Assembly (NCBI GenBank): GCA_041658605.1
Contig: JBAZZU010000046.1
Coordinates: 1 to 10,887, forward strand
Length of the DNA: 10,887 nt
Origin: JBAZWE01 sp041658605
GTDB lineage: Bacteria; Actinomycetota; Thermoleophilia; BMS3ABIN01
Direction: 5' to 3'
Position numbers and translations under genes: made by a program
Notes under the pieces: generated by a model
Database searches by the model: none
The model's input: the letters and a program-made list of their open reading frames with translations, nothing else
What the model was told of the DNA's origin: nothing
In this document: positions 1-5,592 of the stretch, one piece after another
Position numbering within the stretch: the first letter of the stretch is position 1
How the letters are laid out: every line of letters starts with the position of its first letter

Positions 1-22
1 AGCCCAGACAGGCCGCATGCAT

Positions 23-28
23 TATAAT
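23..28 (+). promoter_or_regulatory. -10 box of the tRNA-Arg promoter
   Basis: A perfect TATAAT lies 18 bases before the first base of tRNA-Arg, so transcription would start near position 35 and give a short 5' leader for RNase P to remove. The matching -35 element would fall at or beyond the window edge and cannot be judged. Confidence 0.55.
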
Positions 29-46
29 AGTGCGAATATTCCTTCA

Positions 47-123
<77 letters not shown>

Positions 124-414
124 GGTTATTTCATTGCAATCATCCTCTGGTTGTATATCTGTCATCGTAAAGAATGAATTCCTCGAATTTTCGTTTGATA
201 CAGCAGAAAAAGCTATTATCTTCATCTACGGTAAAGTGATTCCTATTTTGCAGATAAGATAGACAGCCTGATGGTGGTGCGGCCCTACTCCGACTTCGGC
301 TGCACGGCACCCTCAGCCACGGTCAATGACGTCATGACCACCCAGCGAGTCCTCTGGCCTGGCTACTTCAACGAGTGCTGGGGACGGTGCTCAGGTAACA
401 AATCAAAATCAGCA

Positions 415-449
415 GGGCGGCGCCGGGGTCATTCCCGCCCCACCTTTTT
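415..449 (+). terminator. Possible intrinsic terminator
   Basis: GGGCGG (415-420) can pair with CCGCCC (435-440). Alternatively CGGG (424-427) pairs with CCCG (434-437) above a GGG/CCC base. A run of five T follows at 445-449. The stem is imperfect and the four bases between stem and T run weaken the case. If real, it would end a transcript reading from the tRNA-Arg promoter or from the unassigned left arm. Confidence 0.3.
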
Positions 450-650
450 CTTTGCTCAAAGCAACGCACCGATTCATTTCCTAACACAGGCTGGAGCGGG
501 TGATTTCGCCGTAACGTCCCATAGTGCTCCTTTACTTGGTCGTTCAGAAGTGCTGATGCTACCGCAGCTTACCTCTTGAAACGACCTCGTGTTGCACTTG
601 GGAGTTGAATCCGCCATATTAAATTAATCGAATTGTTACGTAATCTAAAC

Positions 651-658
651 GGGAGAGA
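651..658 (+). promoter_or_regulatory. Ribosome binding site of the surface-protein gene
   Basis: The purine-rich GGGAGAGA ends four bases before ATG 663. It lies inside the frame that would open at TTG 633, so it supports 663 as the true start and removes ten codons that do not fit a signal peptide. Confidence 0.6.
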
Positions 659-662
659 GATA

Positions 663-1148
663 ATGAAAGCCAAATTTATGCTTATGTGTACGATGATGCT
701 GGCTGTCATGTTTGGTTTTGCGGCGAGCGCAAATGCTCAAAGCATCTGCGACATCGCCACCGTGACGCCTATATCAGGTGCAGCCGGCAGTACCGTCAAC
801 GCCAGCGGCGGCGGAAGTGGGGGCGATGTGACGGTAATGTGGGATGGAACCGCCATCGCAACCATTCCCAACGATGGAACGACCGGGGCATTCAGCGGCA
901 ACTTCACGGTTCCCGCAGACGCAGCACCGGGTATCCACACGATTACTCTGAGCATCCCGTCCGAAGGTACTTATGAATGTCCCTTCACGTTTACGGTCGT
1001 GGCATCGGTGCAGACTGAGGCCTATGCGCCGGCCGCAGCTTTGCCGGTAGCGCTGCCGAGCACCGGTCTGTTCATGATCATTCCGGTAGCCGGGCTGGCT
1101 GCAGCGGGCATCGGCGGCGTTATGCTTAGGAGGCGCAGCAACCGCTAA
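663..1148 (+). CDS. Secreted Ig-like protein with LPSTG wall anchor
   Basis: A 161-residue predicted surface protein. Residues 1-25 form a signal peptide: lysines at 2 and 4, a hydrophobic core, and ASANA before a likely cut at A25/Q26. Residues about 31-113 look like a single Ig-like or IPT-like beta-sandwich domain (TVTPISGAAGSTV opening, VMWDG, then FTVPADAAPGIHTITL). Cys29 and Cys106 could form a disulphide. The C-terminus has the three-part sortase signal: LPSTG at 131-135, a hydrophobic stretch at 136-155, and an RRR tail at 156-158. By family knowledge, a sortase would cut between T134 and G135 and link the protein to the cell wall; no sortase gene is in the window. The ATG at 663 is preferred over TTG 633 because of its ribosome binding site and signal peptide. 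The gene is monocistronic, with a strong terminator downstream, and lies inside the tRNA-bounded segment. Its ligand or role is unknown. Confidence 0.85.
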   Translation: MKAKFMLMCTMMLAVMFGFAASANAQSICDIATVTPISGAAGSTVNASGGGSGGDVTVMWDGTAIATIPNDGTTGAFSGNFTVPADAAPGIHTITLSIPSEGTYECPFTFTVVASVQTEAYAPAAALPVALPSTGLFMIIPVAGLAAAGIGGVMLRRRSNR

Positions 1149-1201
1149 GAGGTGACTGCTCACTATTTGAGCAATCGAGGCAATTGTATTTGATTTTTTT
1201 T

Positions 1202-1233
1202 AACGGAGCGGCCCAAAAAGCCGCTCCGTTTTT
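1202..1233 (+). terminator. Strong intrinsic terminator after the surface-protein gene
   Basis: A perfect 11-base stem AACGGAGCGGC / GCCGCTCCGTT (1202-1212 with 1220-1230) with a seven-base loop is followed by T residues to 1233. A further run of T precedes the stem. It lies 53 bases after the stop codon of the LPSTG protein gene and would end its transcript. Confidence 0.9.
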
Positions 1234-1290
1234 GCAGACCCCCCGGAAACCCAATTAGCAGAGGCTAAACGGGCTTAGAAGGTACTGGTT

Positions 1291-1518
1291 ATGATTGCCC
1301 GCATCGAACTTCAAAATGCTTGCGAACGGATGTTATATGGATGCGCAAGCGAAGCATGGGAATCGGATTTGGGTTTGTCCCTGAGAGGACGATTACAGAC
1401 AACAGATGAAGAAAGTTCAGGGATAGTGGATACCGGGCCTAAGGGAGACATTGGGAATGCTCCTTTCTTTTTAATGGATTCCGGTTTTTATTTTGGAAGA
1501 ATACTGGAAGATTCCTGA
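1291..1518 (+). CDS. Doubtful small hypothetical protein
   Basis: An open frame of 75 codons with an ATG preceded eight bases upstream by AGAAGG (1277-1282), a passable ribosome binding site. The translation shows no signal peptide, membrane segment or recognised motif. Its middle is rich in acidic and glycine residues and its end in aromatic residues. It sits between the surface gene's terminator and the right repeat of the element. It may be a decayed gene fragment or chance open frame. No function can be assigned. Confidence 0.22.
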   Translation: MIARIELQNACERMLYGCASEAWESDLGLSLRGRLQTTDEESSGIVDTGPKGDIGNAPFFLMDSGFYFGRILEDS

Positions 1519-1571
1519 GATTGACACCTACCCTGACACCTTTCAGATTCAAATACGTGCGAATATATATA

Positions 1572-1587
1572 AACGGCTTAAGCCGTT
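1572..1587. repeat. Perfect 16-base palindrome near the right end
   Basis: AACGGCTT followed directly by AAGCCGTT, with no loop and no T run after it, so it is not a terminator. Its outer bases AACGG/CCGTT are shared with the terminator stem at 1202-1230. It lies 50 bases before the right direct repeat and just after an alternating TA stretch (1564-1571). It could be a dimeric protein binding site, for example an accessory site for recombination, but the sequence alone does not show this. Confidence 0.5.
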
Positions 1588-1637
1588 AACCCTGATAATC
1601 GGGAGTATTATGACTTGATAAAACGGTAGAAATTAGA

Positions 1638-1681
<44 letters not shown>

Positions 1682-1726
1682 ATCAGAAAACCGCGCAGTC
1701 TTAAAATGCTCGCAGCTCTTTATTAC

Positions 1727-1754
1727 TGCACAATCTCCGCCGGCAACGTATAAT
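1727..1754 (+). promoter_or_regulatory. Promoter for a leaderless transcript
   Basis: A perfect TATAAT (1749-1754) is preceded at 16 bases by TGCACA (1727-1732), a four-of-six match to the -35 consensus. Transcription would begin about seven bases after the box, at or next to the A of ATG 1761. No Shine-Dalgarno occurs in the intervening six bases, which agrees with a leaderless mRNA. Confidence 0.55.
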
Positions 1755-1760
1755 CAGCAG

Positions 1761-3842
1761 ATGGCTGGCAAAAAGAAAAAGAAAAAGAAACCAGTAAAAC
1801 ATCGGGACGTTGATATAATCCGGTATTTACGTCCCTGCCAGGACTTTGTTAAAGCACACATTCGAATAATCTGTGCGGCAGTCATCGCGTTGCTTGGCCT
1901 GATTGTTTATTCGGATTCCTTGCGTGGACCCTTCGTCTTTGATGACGTCCCCATCATCGTCAACGATCCCATAATCAGGAGCATCGGAGGCCTGTTCGCT
2001 GATCCGGTCCACTCCAGACTGGTCGGTTACCTCTCATTTGCGCTCAATTACCGGATCAGCGGTTTCAATGTAACGGGCTACCACCTTTTTAATATTGCTG
2101 TTCACATGGTCAGTGCGGTCATGGTCTTCTGGCTGGTCCTGCTTACTTTCAGAACTCCTTTCTTCCAGACAAGAAGGACCGGAGAGGCCAGCCATATTTC
2201 TGAAGCTATAGCGATCGCCCTTTTCTCGGGTCTGATTTTTGTAGCTCATCCGATTCAGACACAGGCGGTAACGTATATAGTCCAGCGGTTCGCGTCGCTG
2301 GCAACGCTGTTTTTTCTGCTGTCCATCATTATGTACGCAAAATGGAGGTTGACAGACAGCGACCCCGTGGCTATCGATCCCGAGCAGGAAAAGATGATCG
2401 GGCCAAAGGGGAAAAGGATTATTTTTTACTCCTCTTCACTGGTCGCGGCCATGCTTGCCATGGGAACCAAGGAAATAGCATTTACGCTACCGGCCATAAT
2501 GATCCTCTGGGAGTTCTCGTTCTTCAGCGGGGATATTAAAAAGCGGGTCATCAACTTGATTCCATTTGTCTTATCGATCCTGGTTATCCCCCTGATGTTT
2601 CTCGCCAGAAATGAGCCCCTTCTTTCCGCGAGAGGATTTACGGAACCGCCCCCGGCAATCGATTATTTCTTCACCCAGTGCCGGGTGATAGTCACATATC
2701 TGCGCCTGTTGTTCTTTCCCGTCAATCAGAACCTTGACTATGACTACCCCGTATTCGATTCTTTCTTTAACCCGTCCGTTCTGTTTTCATTCTTATTCCT
2801 CCTTGCGACCGTTGGTGCTGGCGCATATCTCTACTACCGCTCTTCAAAGAGAAATGATTCCGCGCTGCTGCGGCTCGCGGGTTTCGGCATCTTCTGGTTT
2901 TTCATCACCCTGTCCGTCGAATCGAGCTTCATCACCATCGCCGATGTGATTTTTGAGCACCGGCTCTATCTGCCTTCAATCGGTTTGATCTTCGCCACGG
3001 TTGCCCTTGTTGCCCAGGCCGTTTACGTGATGGGGAAGAGATACCCTTCGATCAGCCGGGTTGTCATAGCCCTGGCGCTGATCGTCGTAGTGGTGTTATC
3101 GGTCTCAGCTTACAGCCGGAACAAGGTATGGGGTAATTCCATCATGCTTTGGGAGGATGTTGTAAGCAAGAGTCCCGGAAAGTCGAGGCCCCACAATAAT
3201 CTCGGCAGGGAATACCAGCTTGGTGGACAAAGCGAAAAAGCCGAAGCTGAATTCAGGCTGGCAATTGATATAAACCCTGACGATCCTGAGTCACATTACA
3301 ATCTGGGCGCCACATATCAGCAGAAAGGCCAGCTCGATAAAGCCGAAACCGAACTTCTGCAGGCTATAGCCTTAAATCCGGATTACGCAGATGCTTATTA
3401 TAATCTTGGTGTCAACTACCAGCTCGCCGGCCAGGTTGAAAAGGCCGAAACCGAATTTCTTCAGGCCGTCGTCCTGAACCCCGGCCACGCGAATGCTCAT
3501 TACAATCTGGGCGCCATATACCAGGAAAGAGGGCAGCTGGATAAGGCCGAAACAGAGCTCAGGCTGGCCGTGAACTCGAATCCCAGTGACGCGGGAGCGT
3601 TTTATAAACTGGGCATGATTTACGTGTATCAGGACCGTTTCACGGAGGCGATTTATCCCTTCAAGAAGGTGATTGAGCTGGATCCCGGTAATTATGAAGC
3701 ACACAATAACCTGGGAAACATATACCTGACGCAGAACAGGTTCGATCAGGCTCTTCAGGAATATCAGGCTGCCCTGAAGATAAAGCCCGACTATCAGGAT
3801 GCAAGGGATAACCTGCAATATCTGCAGAGTGTGAAGAGATAA
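1761..3842 (+). CDS. GT-C-like multi-membrane protein with six TPRs
   Basis: A 693-residue membrane protein of the TPR-containing, O-mannosyltransferase-like (TMTC/DUF1736-like) group. The N-terminus is basic, with seven lysines at 4-10. The membrane part (about 34-460) has many hydrophobic helices and group-typical stretches: FVFDD (58-62, an acidic pair after the first helix, as in GT-C enzymes), GYHLFNIAVH (106-115), HPIQTQAVTYIVQR (163-176), QNLDYDYP (323-330) and FEHRLYLPSIGL (398-409). Six TPRs of exactly 34 residues follow (476-679), then a 14-residue tail. By family knowledge such proteins are candidate lipid-linked sugar transferases acting on the outer face of the membrane, with the TPRs binding protein partners; substrate and activity are not shown. 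It is transcribed alone, apparently without a leader, from a promoter lying just beyond the element's right repeat. No terminator is evident after the stop. Confidence 0.88.
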   Translation: MAGKKKKKKKPVKHRDVDIIRYLRPCQDFVKAHIRIICAAVIALLGLIVYSDSLRGPFVFDDVPIIVNDPIIRSIGGLFADPVHSRLVGYLSFALNYRISGFNVTGYHLFNIAVHMVSAVMVFWLVLLTFRTPFFQTRRTGEASHISEAIAIALFSGLIFVAHPIQTQAVTYIVQRFASLATLFFLLSIIMYAKWRLTDSDPVAIDPEQEKMIGPKGKRIIFYSSSLVAAMLAMGTKEIAFTLPAIMILWEFSFFSGDIKKRVINLIPFVLSILVIPLMFLARNEPLLSARGFTEPPPAIDYFFTQCRVIVTYLRLLFFPVNQNLDYDYPVFDSFFNPSVLFSFLFLLATVGAGAYLYYRSSKRNDSALLRLAGFGIFWFFITLSVESSFITIADVIFEHRLYLPSIGLIFATVALVAQAVYVMGKRYPSISRVVIALALIVVVVLSVSAYSRNKVWGNSIMLWEDVVSKSPGKSRPHNNLGREYQLGGQSEKAEAEFRLAIDINPDDPESHYNLGATYQQKGQLDKAETELLQAIALNPDYADAYYNLGVNYQLAGQVEKAETEFLQAVVLNPGHANAHYNLGAIYQERGQLDKAETELRLAVNSNPSDAGAFYKLGMIYVYQDRFTEAIYPFKKVIELDPGNYEAHNNLGNIYLTQNRFDQALQEYQAALKIKPDYQDARDNLQYLQSVKR
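3186..3797 (+). repeat. Six tandem 102-base TPR-coding repeats
   Basis: The coding repeats encode residues 476-509, 510-543, 544-577, 578-611, 612-645 and 646-679, each with the TPR pattern NLG-x2-Y, a central KAE-x2 and a final NP or DP. Repeats two and four are the closest at DNA level: the 19-base start of each (3294 and 3498) is identical, exactly 204 bases apart. The last two repeats are more divergent. Confidence 0.88.
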
Positions 3843-3987
3843 AATAATGGGATGCGGTCGGTACCCACGATAAAAATTGAAGATATGTTAAATACTGTGA
3901 AGAAACTGTAGACGTGTCAATATAGTAGACTAATAAATACCTGCAAAACAGCGTATTAATCTAAATAATAGTTTTCTGATATCCTGT
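3843..3987. other. Intergenic stretch with no clear feature
   Basis: AT-rich and without an open frame of note. An imperfect inverted repeat (AATAC-CTG with CAG-C-GTATT, about 3934-3955) has no T run. I see no terminator for the TPR gene here. Confidence 0.4.
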
Positions 3988-4016
3988 TTGACCAAAGTGC
4001 GCATTCATAGGATAAT
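3988..4016 (+). promoter_or_regulatory. Sigma70-type promoter of the DUF4173 gene
   Basis: TTGACC (3988-3993) and GATAAT (4011-4016) are each five-of-six matches to consensus, separated by the ideal 17 bases. Transcription would start near 4023, leaving about 29 bases of leader before TTG 4052. This makes GTG 4022 implausible as the start codon because it would sit at the very 5' end. Confidence 0.75.
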
Positions 4017-4040
4017 CAAAAGTGTCCGGCGAACTCTTGC

Positions 4041-4048
4041 AGGAGGAG
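4041..4048 (+). promoter_or_regulatory. Strong Shine-Dalgarno deciding a TTG start
   Basis: AGGAGGAG lies with its AGGAGG core five bases before TTG 4052. It is the best ribosome binding site in the window and sets the start of the DUF4173 gene ten codons inside the longer open frame that begins at GTG 4022. Confidence 0.8.
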
Positions 4049-4051
4049 CAT

Positions 4052-5578
4052 TTGATTATCAGCCCGAAATATCTGTGGTCAACCGTTATGATACTCGGCT
4101 TGTCGTTTGATTTTTTGTTCTGGAAGAAGACGCCGGGCATCAGTTTTACAATTTTTATTTTTTTATGTCTGATCGCGGGGATATCACTGTTAAGATTTAG
4201 CGATCTGCGCCCCGCACGCAACAGTCTGCTGCTTCTGCCGCCCGTCGCCTTTCTCACGGTGATGGTTTTCGTTCGACTGGAGCCGATGACGGTATTCCTG
4301 AGCGTTTCCCTGACTTTTTTCCTGCTGGCCCTGTTCGCGGTGACATACCTCGGGGGGCGCTGGCCGTGGTACAGCCTTCCGGATTACATCGTCCGGTTCT
4401 CCGATCTGGCATTCAGCTTCCTGGCCGGTGGCGCCAGGAATTTTCTGGCCATATATCGCCAGACGCCAGAAGAGGATGCGAGCGGGAATATGCGAAGGCT
4501 ATGGCCGGCCGCGCGCGGTATTCTTCTCGCCCTTCCGATCCTGGCAGTCCTCACCGCGTTGCTGGCTTCCGCCGATCTCGTCTTTTCCCAGCGGCTCGGC
4601 GATATAGCCAGCCTGTTCAGACTGGAAAATGTTCCCGAGTACATCCTCCGGTGTTTCATCATTGTCGCTAGCGCGCTTTTTCTGGCCGGCATCTATCTAC
4701 ATGCGGGCGCCAAAAGCAGGGATGAGAAACACGTTCTGGGAGAAGAGCCCATATCACCATTTCTGGGTTTTACTGAAGCAGTCATAATAATGGGCAGCGT
4801 CGTCGCGCTCTTTGCGGCCTTTGTGGGAATCCAGTTCCAGTATTTCTTCGGCGGGGAAAAGAACATCGATATTGATGGTTACACATATTCGGAGTACGCG
4901 CGGCGCGGGTTTGGCGAGCTGGTGGCGGTGGCTGTCTTCAGCCTGCTTCTACTGATCCTGCTGAGTCTGTTCACGCGGCGCGAGAGCATTAGACGAAAAA
5001 GGATTTTCTCAGGGCTGGGAGTGGGGCTGGTGGCGCTGGTGCTTGTTATCCAGGTCTCAGCCTTCCAGCGTATTCTGCTCTACGAAGACGCGTATGGTTT
5101 TTCCCGTCTCCGGACGTACACGCATGTTTTCATGATCTGGTTGGGCCTGCTCCTTGTCGCGGTGATTCTGCTTGAGATCATGCAGCGCCATCGCGTCTTT
5201 GCCCTGGCCGCGGTTCTGGCTACGATCGGCTTTGTCGTCACACTCAACGTCATCAACGTGGACGGTTTGATCGTCAGCCGAAACGTGCAGCGGGCTATCG
5301 ATGGCAAAGAGCTGGACGTCGGCTACCTGGAATCGCTTTCCAGCGACGCTGTTCCAGCCCTCGCCACTGCTTACCGATCACAGGACAACCCTGACCAGCT
5401 TCACGATGACCTGGGAAAAATCCTCGCTCATTTCGCCGCTGACACGGATGAATTCACGGATGATCCAGCCTGGCAGTCTTTTCATCTATCCCGCCACCGG
5501 GCCGACGGCGCTCTGAATGAACTGGAGTCAGAGTTGATGAATTATCGCGGTTCGCAAGGCGTCAGTATTTCCGGCTAA
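4052..5578 (+). CDS. DUF4173 family integral membrane protein
   Basis: A 508-residue protein with roughly ten or more hydrophobic segments across residues 10-400 and a soluble C-terminal region of about 95 residues. Family-typical stretches are YTYSEYARRGFGELVAVA (277-294) and the block around LYEDAYGFSRLRTYTH (343-358), with a following INVDGLIVSRNVQR (401-414). The family is widespread in bacteria and, as far as I know, has no established biochemical role, so none is claimed. The tail has alternating helices with many Asp, Leu and His residues, probably on one side of the membrane. TTG 4052 is chosen over GTG 4022 because of the Shine-Dalgarno and promoter positions. It is transcribed alone and runs toward the diguanylate cyclase gene, with the two stop codons 14 bases apart. 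Confidence 0.85.
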   Translation: MIISPKYLWSTVMILGLSFDFLFWKKTPGISFTIFIFLCLIAGISLLRFSDLRPARNSLLLLPPVAFLTVMVFVRLEPMTVFLSVSLTFFLLALFAVTYLGGRWPWYSLPDYIVRFSDLAFSFLAGGARNFLAIYRQTPEEDASGNMRRLWPAARGILLALPILAVLTALLASADLVFSQRLGDIASLFRLENVPEYILRCFIIVASALFLAGIYLHAGAKSRDEKHVLGEEPISPFLGFTEAVIIMGSVVALFAAFVGIQFQYFFGGEKNIDIDGYTYSEYARRGFGELVAVAVFSLLLLILLSLFTRRESIRRKRIFSGLGVGLVALVLVIQVSAFQRILLYEDAYGFSRLRTYTHVFMIWLGLLLVAVILLEIMQRHRVFALAAVLATIGFVVTLNVINVDGLIVSRNVQRAIDGKELDVGYLESLSSDAVPALATAYRSQDNPDQLHDDLGKILAHFAADTDEFTDDPAWQSFHLSRHRADGALNELESELMNYRGSQGVSISG

Positions 5579-5592
5579 CTTTCGCTGAAAAG

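Larger units (their letters stand above)
124..662. other. Left arm of the element, no convincing gene
   Basis: The first part (124-265) is AT-rich and stop-rich; 266-440 is markedly more GC-rich and ends in a possible terminator; 480-662 leads into the surface-protein gene. A 102-codon open frame begins at 271 but has no Shine-Dalgarno, and its translation has no recognisable domain, so it is not called as a gene. Near 592-622 there is a weak promoter candidate for the downstream gene (TTGCAC at 592-597, TATTAA at 617-622, 19-base gap), overlapping an 11-base perfect palindrome at 618-628 (ATTAA A TTAAT). Confidence 0.5.

Noticed and set aside
271..579. 102-codon open frame in the left arm of the element
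   Set aside because: No ribosome binding site, no recognisable domain or secretion signal, and it crosses a candidate terminator hairpin. Treated as a chance frame or gene remnant.
774..1163. Minus-strand 129-codon frame opposite the surface-protein gene
   Set aside because: It mirrors a gene with clear signal peptide, anchor and terminator, and its own translation is low quality.
1522..1540. Direct repeat TGACACC-N5-TGACACC as a possible recombinase or replication iteron
   Set aside because: Only two short copies and no rep gene or further copies, so it is not distinguishable from chance.
3372..3818. Minus-strand 148-codon frame over the TPR region
   Set aside because: A shadow produced by the repetitive TPR codons; no start signal and no domain.
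4022..4051. GTG 4022 as the start of the DUF4173 gene
   Set aside because: It coincides with the predicted transcription start and has no Shine-Dalgarno, while TTG 4052 has a very strong one.
5578..5591. Small inverted repeat between the convergent genes as a terminator
   Set aside because: The CTTTC/GAAAG-type stem is only about five weak pairs, with no T run on either strand.
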